Under the pieces are notes generated by a model that ran no database searches, was not told the DNA's origin, and saw only the letters and a list, made by a program, of their open reading frames with translations. The position numbers and the translations under genes are program-made. A stretch of 64,000 nucleotides of DNA, taken from contig DBDG01000007.1 of the NCBI GenBank assembly GCA_002293475.1, forward strand, positions 1 to 64,000, in the 5' to 3' direction. Numbering within the stretch: position 1 is the first letter of the stretch; every line of letters begins with the position of its first letter. Shown in pieces: positions 53,769-61,186 of this stretch. The stretch comes from Lachnospiraceae bacterium UBA938 (lineage in GTDB: Bacteria; Bacillota; Clostridia; Lachnospirales; Lachnospiraceae).

Positions 53769-55868
53769 CTACACATTCTTCGGCACATCCTTAATCGAAA
53801 AGCTCATCCTCCCCATCTTATCTTTGCCAAGGCAGATAACCGTCACCTTATCACCCAGTGTCAGCACGTCTTCCACCTGTTTGATACGCTCCTTGGCAAT
53901 CTTAGAAATATGCACCATGCCTTCTTTCCCAGGGGCAAATTCAATGAAGGCGCCGAATTCCTTAATACTGACGACAGTGCCTTGGAAGATCTGGCCTTCC
54001 TCAAACTCGGTGACTATCGTCTTGACCATCTCAATCGCCTTGCTCATCATGTCCGCTTCAGTACCGCATACGGCCACTTTACCGTCATCCGTAATATCAA
54101 TCCTCACGCCGGTACGGGCAATGATCTCGTTAATCGTCTTGCCTCTTTGACCTACGACATCGCCGATCTTCTCAGGATCAATCTGAATAGCAATAATCTT
54201 AGGCGCATAAGGGCCGACCTCCGCTCTGGGCTTATCAATACAAGGATTCATGACCTTATCCAAGATATATGTCCGCGCTTCTTTCGTCTTAGCGATAGCT
54301 TCCTCCACAATCGCCCTAGTCAGGCCGTGGATCTTGATGTCCATCTGGATCGCCGTGATACCGTCATGGGTACCGGCCACCTTAAAGTCCATATCGCCAA
54401 AAAAGTCTTCTAGGCCCTGGATATCCGTCAGCACCAAATAGTCATCGTCCGTTTCTCCGGTAACTAGGCCACAGGAAATACCCGCTACCGGCTTGCTGAT
54501 CGGAACGCCCGCCGCCATCAGTGACATACTGGAGGCACAGACAGAAGCCTGGGAAGTGGAGCCGTTGGATTCAAAGGTTTCCGATACGGTACGGATGGCG
54601 TAGGGGAAAGCCTCTTCACTGGGAAGCACCGGTATCAAAGCTTTTTCCGCCAAGGCGCCGTGGCCGATCTCGCGGCGGCCCGGCCCACGGCTGGGCTTGG
54701 TTTCGCCGACGGAATAAGAGGGGAAATTATAATGATGCATATAACGCTTATTGACTTCATTTTCATCTAATCCGTCGATTCTCTGCATATCAGACATGGG
54801 TGCCAGCGTGGTGATCGTGCAGATCTGGGTCTGACCTCTGGTAAACATGGCTGACCCATGTACCCGGGGAATGAGATCCACTTCAGCTTCCAGATGCCTG
54901 ATTTCCGTGATCTGCCGGCCGTCAGGACGCTTTTTGTCCTTTAGGATCATCTTGCGGACGGTTTTCTTCTCATATTGATAGATGGCTTCGTCCAGTATGG
55001 CAAGCCATTCTTCCTTGTCGGCAAAGGCTTCTTCCAGCCTAGCGGTGATACTGCGGATATTTTCTTCCCTGACTTGCTTCTCGTCAGTAAAAACAGCTTC
55101 TTCCATCTCGGCAGGCGTAACAATTTCCTGCATCGCCGCCGTCATTTCCTCAGGTATCGCGCAGCTGGTGTAAGTATGCTTCGGCCTTCCCACTTCGGCA
55201 GTGATCTGGTTTATAAAGGCAATCACAGTCTGATTGATATCGTGAGCCATATAAATCGCTTCCAGCATCTTATCTTCCGGCACCTCATTGGCGCCGGCTT
55301 CGATCATGATAACCTTTTCCGCCGTAGATGCTACGGACAGATTCAGGTCGCCGTTCTTCCACTGCTCCTGGCTGGGATTCACAATCAGCTTACCGTCCAC
55401 CATGCCTATCTGCGTGGTCGCACACGGCCCGTCAAAAGGGATATCGGATATCACGGTGGCGATTGCCGAACCCAGCATTGCCACCAGCTCCGGACGGCAT
55501 ACGGGATCCACCGAGAGCACCAGATTATTCAGGGTCACATCATTGCGGTAATCCTTGGGAAACAAAGGACGCATCGGACGGTCAATGATACGGCAGGTCA
55601 GCACCGCATTTTCACTGGCTTTCCCTTCCCGCTTATTAAACCCGCCGGGAATCTTGCCTACCGAATATAGTTTTTCCTCATACTCTACGCTTAAAGGAAA
55701 GAAATCAATCCCTTCCCGCGGTTTGTCCGATGATGTCGCGGTACAAAGTACCGTAGTGTCGCCATACTGCATAAAAGCACAGCCGTTAGCCTGCTTTCCC
55801 ACCCTGCCGATGTCAACGCGCAGCGTATGACCGGCAAGTTCCATGGTAAATGTTTTGTAATTGCTCAT
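53769..55868 (-). CDS. pnp: Polyribonucleotide nucleotidyltransferase (PNPase)
   Basis: PNPase phosphorolytically degrades RNA 3' to 5' and, with RNases E or Y, turns over mRNA. The 699 residues comprise two RNase PH domains (GDTTVLCTAT and VLPSEEAFPYAIRTVSE regions), a KH domain (GDVVGQRGKTINEI) and a C-terminal S1 domain (FQGTVVSIKEFGAFIEF). AAAGGAGA is just before the ATG. The gene follows rpsO as in many bacteria, separated by a structured leader. Confidence 0.97.
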   Translation of the reverse strand: MSNYKTFTMELAGHTLRVDIGRVGKQANGCAFMQYGDTTVLCTATSSDKPREGIDFFPLSVEYEEKLYSVGKIPGGFNKREGKASENAVLTCRIIDRPMRPLFPKDYRNDVTLNNLVLSVDPVCRPELVAMLGSAIATVISDIPFDGPCATTQIGMVDGKLIVNPSQEQWKNGDLNLSVASTAEKVIMIEAGANEVPEDKMLEAIYMAHDINQTVIAFINQITAEVGRPKHTYTSCAIPEEMTAAMQEIVTPAEMEEAVFTDEKQVREENIRSITARLEEAFADKEEWLAILDEAIYQYEKKTVRKMILKDKKRPDGRQITEIRHLEAEVDLIPRVHGSAMFTRGQTQICTITTLAPMSDMQRIDGLDENEVNKRYMHHYNFPSYSVGETKPSRGPGRREIGHGALAEKALIPVLPSEEAFPYAIRTVSETFESNGSTSQASVCASSMSLMAAGVPISKPVAGISCGLVTGETDDDYLVLTDIQGLEDFFGDMDFKVAGTHDGITAIQMDIKIHGLTRAIVEEAIAKTKEARTYILDKVMNPCIDKPRAEVGPYAPKIIAIQIDPEKIGDVVGQRGKTINEIIARTGVRIDITDDGKVAVCGTEADMMSKAIEMVKTIVTEFEEGQIFQGTVVSIKEFGAFIEFAPGKEGMVHISKIAKERIKQVEDVLTLGDKVTVICLGKDKMGRMSFSIKDVPKNV

Positions 55869-55896
55869 TATCTTCTCCTTTTCTTACTAAATCATC

Positions 55897-56031
55897 AGGA
55901 AGAAGATGTCGAAACTACTGACCCGTACACCGGTACTCCGCAAAAGCTCCTGCTATCCGCCGCTCCGTATCAAGAGCTGCTATAAGACTGCCGGTGGGCG
56001 CGTCAGTGGTCTCGATACCATCTTCTTACCT
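55897..56031 (-). ncRNA. Long structured leader of pnp (candidate autoregulatory element)
   Basis: On the minus strand AGGTAAGAAGATG plus CACTGAC at the start can pair with GTCAGTAG plus CATCTTCTTCCT at the end, with a small bulge. CACCGG pairs with CCGGTG further in, and AGCTC with GAGCT near the tip, forming an imperfect hairpin of about 135 nt just before pnp. The E. coli and Streptomyces rpsO-pnp leaders contain RNase III-cut hairpins that mediate PNPase autocontrol. A similar role here is inference. No known RNA family was matched. Confidence 0.55.
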
Positions 56032-56133
56032 GAAACATTTCCATATAAAATCCTAATGACCGAATGGCCATAAAGCAAAAGGCGGAAAGCCCAAGCCGAT
56101 TTGGCCACTCCTCCACCTCTTAACACGTAATGT

Positions 56134-56400
56134 CTATTTCCTGATCTGTAATCTTTCGATTAAGGTACGATATCTCTCAATATCCTTTTCTTTCAAGTAA
56201 TTCAATAAGCCTCTTCTCTGACCGATCATCTTATGCATTCCTCGTGCCGAATGATAATCCTTGGAATTAGCCTTGAGATGCTGCGTCAGTTCCTGAATCC
56301 TAGCTGTAAGTATGGCAATCTGGACTTCCGGGGAACCGGTATCGCCCTCGCTTCTGGCATACTCATTCATAATTGCTGTTTTCTTTTCTTTTGATATCAT
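56134..56400 (-). CDS. rpsO: 30S ribosomal protein S15
   Basis: S15 binds the central domain of 16S rRNA early in 30S assembly. The 88 residues contain ARSEGDTGSPEVQIAILTARI, the HLKANSKDYHSARGM motif and GQRRGLLNYLK, all standard. It has its own promoter (56491-56519) and a possible S15-binding leader, and is followed by a structured leader and pnp. AGGAGGA precedes the ATG. Confidence 0.97.
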   Translation of the reverse strand: MISKEKKTAIMNEYARSEGDTGSPEVQIAILTARIQELTQHLKANSKDYHSARGMHKMIGQRRGLLNYLKEKDIERYRTLIERLQIRK

Positions 56401-56423
56401 GTTCTTCCTCCTGCTTTAAACCG

Positions 56424-56470
56424 CCCAATACCCGGACCAGGGTCGGAGTTTCCCGAATCTGCGTATTAGG
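56424..56470 (-). promoter_or_regulatory. Candidate ribosomal protein S15 leader
   Basis: On the minus strand CCTAATAC pairs with GTATTGGG around an inner stem (CGG with CCG) and ACCCTGG near 56440. This lies between the promoter and the rpsO start. Such a leader lets free S15 repress its own translation in Bacillus and Geobacillus; sequence in these leaders diverges widely, so the assignment is from position and folding only. Confidence 0.5.
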
Positions 56471-56490
56471 TTGCTTTTATCAACTTAACT

Positions 56491-56519
56491 ATAATACCAT
56501 AACTCCTGTAATGTGTAAA
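56491..56519 (-). promoter_or_regulatory. rpsO promoter
   Basis: On the minus strand TTTACA (56519-56514) and TATTAT (56496-56491) are 17 bp apart. Transcription would start near 56484, giving a leader of about 84 nt with the candidate S15-binding structure. Confidence 0.7.
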
Positions 56520-56558
56520 CAGGTTAAACTGAATTATTTTCCAAAATTATACTTAATG

Positions 56559-56642
56559 GCTACTGTTCACGGCCTATCCGAAGTGTATCAAACTACTCCG
56601 CGGCAACAACGTTCTGCCAACGTTTATGCCGTGAATAGTAAC
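56559..56642. repeat. Palindromic repeat with GTTACTRTTCACGGC arms (full copy)
   Basis: 15-bp arms at 56559-56573 and 56628-56642 (two mismatches) enclose 54 bp. Inside are two copies of AACGTT. The arms match the 29-bp palindrome at 14640-14668. It lies between rpsO's promoter and the NlpC/P60 gene. The 293-bp gap 56401-56693 holds no protein gene. Confidence 0.75.
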
Positions 56643-56693
56643 ACTTAATGTCTCAGATCCTCAGACCATCCATATAGGGTAAAGCCTCAACAC

Positions 56694-57755
56694 TCAATCA
56701 TACAATATACTGACCATCTTAGCCGGCGTCCGGTAATTATAAGAAGAAATCCTGATCCCCGTCTTAGGACTGCTGGCATGGATGACCTGGCCGCCGCCGA
56801 TATAGATCGCCACATGATTAATAGTTCCGCCTTTAGCGTAAAAAATCAGATCACCGGCCTTCAGTTCCGAAGCAGATATCTTCGTTCCGACACCGGACTG
56901 CGCTGACGATGTGCGCGGCAGGCTGACGCCATATTTCTTAAATACGCTTGACACAAAACCGGAGCAGTCGGCTCCATTGGTCAGGCTGGTTCCGCCCCAC
57001 ACATAGGGATTACCCAAAAACTGCTTGGCATATTGACATATATCGACCCGGATATCCGATACCCCTTCTCCGTATAAAAGCTCCGTCATGGTAATTGCCG
57101 TCGCCAGATCGGTCTTCACTTCAACATACTCCGCCGAAACAAAGACCTCCTCGTCATCCAGATACACTTCAACCCAGCCGTCATCGCGTACCGCTGAGAC
57201 ATCCATGATCTCTCCACGCGGAACCTGAGTAATGACTTCACAGTCGGTATTGGGCTGCTCCCTTACTTTAAGGGAATCGGTCTGGACAACGGCTATCTCA
57301 GTTGCCAGCTCCTGGCCTTTCTTCACGGCGCCAAAGCCCGTCAGGAGGTATTCCGACTTGACATAGCCTTCGACCTTTCCTGACCTTATATAATTCCACC
57401 CATTTTCTTCGCTGATGACTTCGCAAGCGGCATTTCTGGGCAGCTTGCCAACCAGCTTGCCTGATTCGTCCGCCGCTTTGCGGACATTCAGGTTGTTTTC
57501 CTCGGTATTGCAGATCCCCAGATTGGTATAGCCAAAAGTAGCGCCCTCCGCTTGTAAGGCCGCCTCCTTGTACTGCTCTTCGGTAAGTTCCGATTCAAAT
57601 AAGGAATCAATACCGACCGGATCAATAATAGTTGCTATATCGCTACTGCTAGAATCCTCCAATACGCCTATCTCCGCGCCCTGTGCCTGCACTGCCGGCA
57701 TCCCTGTCCATATTACGCCGCCGATACATAGAACGTAAAAAAATGTCTTCTTCAC
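56694..57755 (-). CDS. Secreted SH3 and NlpC/P60 peptidoglycan hydrolase
   Basis: The 353-residue protein has a signal peptide (AVQAQG at the end of the first 26 residues), two SH3b-like domains (about 77-137 and about 150-210) for wall binding, and a C-terminal NlpC/P60 peptidase. GADCSGFVSSVFKKYG carries the catalytic Cys, and NHVAIYIGG the His. Such enzymes cut the gamma-D-Glu-diaminopimelate link during growth or separation. It lies between rpsO and ribF, with its own probable promoter not identified. Confidence 0.92.
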   Translation of the reverse strand: MKKTFFYVLCIGGVIWTGMPAVQAQGAEIGVLEDSSSSDIATIIDPVGIDSLFESELTEEQYKEAALQAEGATFGYTNLGICNTEENNLNVRKAADESGKLVGKLPRNAACEVISEENGWNYIRSGKVEGYVKSEYLLTGFGAVKKGQELATEIAVVQTDSLKVREQPNTDCEVITQVPRGEIMDVSAVRDDGWVEVYLDDEEVFVSAEYVEVKTDLATAITMTELLYGEGVSDIRVDICQYAKQFLGNPYVWGGTSLTNGADCSGFVSSVFKKYGVSLPRTSSAQSGVGTKISASELKAGDLIFYAKGGTINHVAIYIGGGQVIHASSPKTGIRISSYNYRTPAKMVSILYD

Positions 57756-57797
57756 AATTGCCTCCGCTTTAGTTGTTACGAATATGTTACGATTGTT

Positions 57798-58745
57798 TTA
57801 ATTATAATCAACCTCCGCCCGGCTGTCAAGCCTAAAATATACTTTTCCTTCCCCGATGTCTCTCTGAAGCTGCTCTTTCAGCGCCTCTGCCCCGGCGAAT
57901 CTGACCTCCGGCCTTTTGTATTCCAGATACTCCACTTGTATCTCATGGCCATATAAATCCCCGGCAAAGCCATAAAGGTAAGTTTCGGCTCCTAACTCAT
58001 GGCGGTCGCTCACCGTCGGCTTAAAGCCAACATTGGTAAGTCCTGGATAGCGGTTTGAGCCGACCGTGGTCACCGTATAATATACGCCGCAGGGGGGGAG
58101 TATCTTATCCGGCTCCGGAAGCAGATTTAACGTCGGCATCCCCAGCGTCCTTCCGATGCGCTCTCCCGCCACCACCGTTCCTGACATCCAGTAATGATGG
58201 CCAAGCAATTCCGCCGCTAACGGCAGATTTCCTTTATTTACCGCTTCCTTAATATAGGAAGAACTGATTTCCCTGTCACCGTACATAATCTTGCCGATCA
58301 CATCGGCCTGGTAGCCATATAATGCCGCCGCATCCGTTAGCATCCGGGTATTGCCCTTACCGCCTCCCCCGAAGGTAAGATCTTCCCCGGCACAGATATA
58401 ACTCATTTTCAGCCTGTCTGAGAGAATATCTTTTAAAAAACTATCCGCGGTCACTGACACGGTCTGGCTGTTCATCGGGTAATAGATCAATACATCGAAA
58501 CCCATCTGCGCAAAGAGCATATTTTTTTCTGATCTCGTCAGCAATACTTTATTTTCACTCCAGCCAAAATATACTTCCGGAGCAGGATCAAAAGTAAAGA
58601 CTACGCTCTTTAACCCGGTTTTTTTCTGGGCGATGAGTCGATGTAACAGTTCCTGATGTCCTCGGTGCATCCCGTCGAATTTGCCGACCGCTATGGCAGT
58701 CGGATCTTCCGATATGATTTTATCTGCTTCGCATATGATTTGCAT
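57798..58745 (-). CDS. ribF: Bifunctional riboflavin kinase / FAD synthetase
   Basis: RibF converts riboflavin to FMN then FAD. The 315 residues have an N-terminal nucleotidyltransferase domain (GKFDGMHRGHQELL, then SSYIKEAV) and a C-terminal kinase domain (GRTLGMPTLNL, then GLTNVGFKPT). AAGGAGA lies well before the ATG. It follows truB by 22 bp in the usual truB-ribF order. Confidence 0.95.
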   Translation of the reverse strand: MQIICEADKIISEDPTAIAVGKFDGMHRGHQELLHRLIAQKKTGLKSVVFTFDPAPEVYFGWSENKVLLTRSEKNMLFAQMGFDVLIYYPMNSQTVSVTADSFLKDILSDRLKMSYICAGEDLTFGGGGKGNTRMLTDAAALYGYQADVIGKIMYGDREISSSYIKEAVNKGNLPLAAELLGHHYWMSGTVVAGERIGRTLGMPTLNLLPEPDKILPPCGVYYTVTTVGSNRYPGLTNVGFKPTVSDRHELGAETYLYGFAGDLYGHEIQVEYLEYKRPEVRFAGAEALKEQLQRDIGEGKVYFRLDSRAEVDYN

Positions 58746-58767
58746 ATAGTGTTTATCTCCTTAAATG

Positions 58768-59682
58768 CTAACATAAAAACATTTTCACCGGACGAAAGCT
58801 TTTATGCGCTTTCTCATATCTGTATATTCCATAAAATTGCCCGTCATGGCTATAGACACGGACTTCGGCCTCCGCATCCGCTTCCGCCATGCCGTCCTGA
58901 GCCGGCCAGATGAGCCGTCGCACGGGAATCCGGTTGCCGTTCTGCAACAGGCTATGCTGTTCTTCCGGTACCGCTATCATGGGCAGATGGAGAAACATCG
59001 TGTCAATATCCCGGATTACTTCCTGGATCCGGTCCTCCGCTGCCAAACCCGCCAACTGATCTAAAGTGTAAGCATCTTCAACAGTGAAATCGCCTGAGCG
59101 GATCCGCTTCAGATAAGTCATTACTGCGCCGCACCCAAGCTTTTCGCCGATATCATGACAAAGCGTCCTGATATATGTTCCTTTGGAACACCGGACCCGG
59201 ATCCTTGCTTCGGGCAGATCAAGCGACAAGATGTCTATTCCTTTAATCTCGACCCTTCTGGCCGGGCGTTCTACTTCCTGTCCGGCACGCGCCGATTCAT
59301 AAAGCCGTTTTCCGTTTATCTTAATAGCTGAATACATCGGCGGGAGCTGGTAATAATCACCGCTAAATGAGTAAATCACCCCTGTCAGTTCTGCTTCCGT
59401 TGCCGTCACGGCCTTTTTGGCCAGCACTTTGCCGGAAACATCCTGCGTATCCGTAGTGATCCCCAGCCGGAAAGCAGCTTCATATTCCTTCTCTTTGTCG
59501 GTAAGCAGGTCGCACAGTTTGGTGCCGCACCCCAGACAGACAGGAAGAACCCCCACCGCATCCGGATCAAGGGTTCCTGTATGGCCGATCTTTTTCTGTT
59601 TTAAGATGCCTCGTAGCTTGGCCACCACGTCAAATGACGTAAACCCTGCTTCCTTGTAAACATTTATAATCCCGTGATACAT
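58768..59682 (-). CDS. truB: tRNA pseudouridine-55 synthase TruB
   Basis: TruB makes pseudouridine at position 55 of all tRNAs. GHTGTLDPDAVGVLPV contains the catalytic Asp (about residue 39), and VRCSKGTYIRTLCHDIG is the second conserved motif. The 304 residues include the usual C-terminal PUA-like tail. It follows nrnA by 27 bp. TGGAGAGA precedes the ATG. Confidence 0.96.
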   Translation of the reverse strand: MYHGIINVYKEAGFTSFDVVAKLRGILKQKKIGHTGTLDPDAVGVLPVCLGCGTKLCDLLTDKEKEYEAAFRLGITTDTQDVSGKVLAKKAVTATEAELTGVIYSFSGDYYQLPPMYSAIKINGKRLYESARAGQEVERPARRVEIKGIDILSLDLPEARIRVRCSKGTYIRTLCHDIGEKLGCGAVMTYLKRIRSGDFTVEDAYTLDQLAGLAAEDRIQEVIRDIDTMFLHLPMIAVPEEQHSLLQNGNRIPVRRLIWPAQDGMAEADAEAEVRVYSHDGQFYGIYRYEKAHKSFRPVKMFLC

Positions 59683-59709
59683 CTTCTCTCCATATTGTAC
59701 TGCTGATGA

Positions 59710-60696
59710 CTATTTTCCTACGTCAGCCAGCTGTTTCTCGATATGATAAGATAAATTATTGGCAATATCGTGAAAGGTCCCGCTCATATTGACACCGGCT
59801 GCCCGCACGTGGCCGCCGCCGCCAAAATATGCCGCAATCATCGCCACATCCACCAACCCTTTGGAACGTAGGCTGACCTTATACTCCAAAGTACCTGTCT
59901 GAACCATAAAAATAGCACATTCCACGCCTTTGGTTATCAATAACTGGTTAACAATCCCCTCCATATCATAGGCGGCCGCCCCATAAAAATCGATGGTCTT
60001 CTTATCAAGCACACTGGCTATACATCTCCCCTTCATAAACAGAATACTTTCCAAAACCGCCCTAGCCATAATCTGATTCTGTATGTATGTCCTTTCATAG
60101 AAAGTATCTATAATCATCTGGGGAAAATCAAAAGGAAATCTTAGCAGCTCGGCCGCTATCTCCAGTGTCCGCGGGGACGTGTTCGAATACTGAAATACCC
60201 CCGTATCATGTATGATCCCTATGTAAAATGCCTTGGCAATCGTCACATCAAAGTTACCGATATCATCAATACATTCATAGAGCACTTCACAGGTGGAACC
60301 CACGCCCGGCTCAATAATATTGACATCGCCGCAGCCGCTGTTACTGATATGATGATCTATATTGACCCTTTTTCTGGCCCGGTCATAGTACTTTTCCGCT
60401 TCTCCCATCCGTTCTTTCACCGTATCTAAGGCGAAAAACACATCATAACAATCCACTGCCGCCGTAAAATCCGACTGGATCGCCGAAATGCCGTCCAGAC
60501 AGTCAAAAATATCGGCGGGCTTCTCCAGAAACGCATCCACTTTAGCCTCCGGAAGCATTTTCTTCAAATAACGGTATAAACCTACGACCGCACCCACACA
60601 ATCCCCATCCGGCCTGATATGGCCGCTGATACCGATTGTCCCGGCTCCGGCCGTTAACTCCAAAATCTTATTATTATATTTCACCTTAGCTCCCAT
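59710..60696 (-). CDS. nrnA: Bifunctional oligoribonuclease / PAP phosphatase NrnA
   Basis: NrnA degrades short RNA oligonucleotides and removes 3'-phosphoadenosine 5'-phosphate. The 328-residue DHH/DHHA1 protein has HIRPDGDCVGA near the start, VNIDHHISN (DHH) and the C-terminal FGGGGHVRAAG. Clostridia lack E. coli Orn, so this is the expected replacement. It sits between rbfA and truB as in Bacillus. GGGCGG before the ATG is a modest ribosome site. Confidence 0.94.
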   Translation of the reverse strand: MGAKVKYNNKILELTAGAGTIGISGHIRPDGDCVGAVVGLYRYLKKMLPEAKVDAFLEKPADIFDCLDGISAIQSDFTAAVDCYDVFFALDTVKERMGEAEKYYDRARKRVNIDHHISNSGCGDVNIIEPGVGSTCEVLYECIDDIGNFDVTIAKAFYIGIIHDTGVFQYSNTSPRTLEIAAELLRFPFDFPQMIIDTFYERTYIQNQIMARAVLESILFMKGRCIASVLDKKTIDFYGAAAYDMEGIVNQLLITKGVECAIFMVQTGTLEYKVSLRSKGLVDVAMIAAYFGGGGHVRAAGVNMSGTFHDIANNLSYHIEKQLADVGK

Positions 60697-60749
60697 GTAT
60701 CGCCGCCCATATCTTAGCGTAAATCACGCTGATACAAACTGACTTTATA

Positions 60750-61127
60750 TTAGTCATGAAGATTTTCATCTTTTGTGTCTTTATTAACGTCATCAATCAA
60801 TTTTGACATGGCGACACCATATGCTATCGACTGATCCAAAATAAAGCGCAGCTCCGGTGTATGCCGCAGATTAACCTTATGTGCCAGCTGGCTGCGGATA
60901 AAGCCTTCCGCGCTTTTTAGTCCGGCTAAAGTGTCAGCCTGCTCTTGCTCATCGCCCAAAACACTGATCCAGGCTTTGCAGCTCTTCAGATCCGGTGCCA
61001 CTTCCACGCCTGTCACACTGGTCATGAGATGGATCCGCGGGTCTTTCATATCCCCCCGGATAATCTCCGCCAGCGCTCTTTGTACTTCCCCGTTGATACG
61101 GGTACTCTTCATACTGTTCTTTCTCAT
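60750..61127 (-). CDS. rbfA: Ribosome-binding factor A
   Basis: RbfA helps 30S maturation near the 16S 5' end. The 125-residue protein shows TRINGEVQRALAEIIRGDMKDPR and VTGVEVAPDLKSCKAWISV with HTPELRFILD, typical of the KH-like fold. GGAG lies before the ATG. It lies 59 bp after infB. Confidence 0.94.
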   Translation of the reverse strand: MRKNSMKSTRINGEVQRALAEIIRGDMKDPRIHLMTSVTGVEVAPDLKSCKAWISVLGDEQEQADTLAGLKSAEGFIRSQLAHKVNLRHTPELRFILDQSIAYGVAMSKLIDDVNKDTKDENLHD

Positions 61128-61186
61128 TATTATACTCCATGTCCGCTATTAAACAGATGCATATCTTTCAATTGTAAACTGTTCAC

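Noticed and set aside
56065..56107. Terminator between rpsO and pnp
   Set aside because: TGGCCA repeats at the ends can pair, but the inner stem is weak and there is no clean T run; pnp is expected to be co-transcribed.
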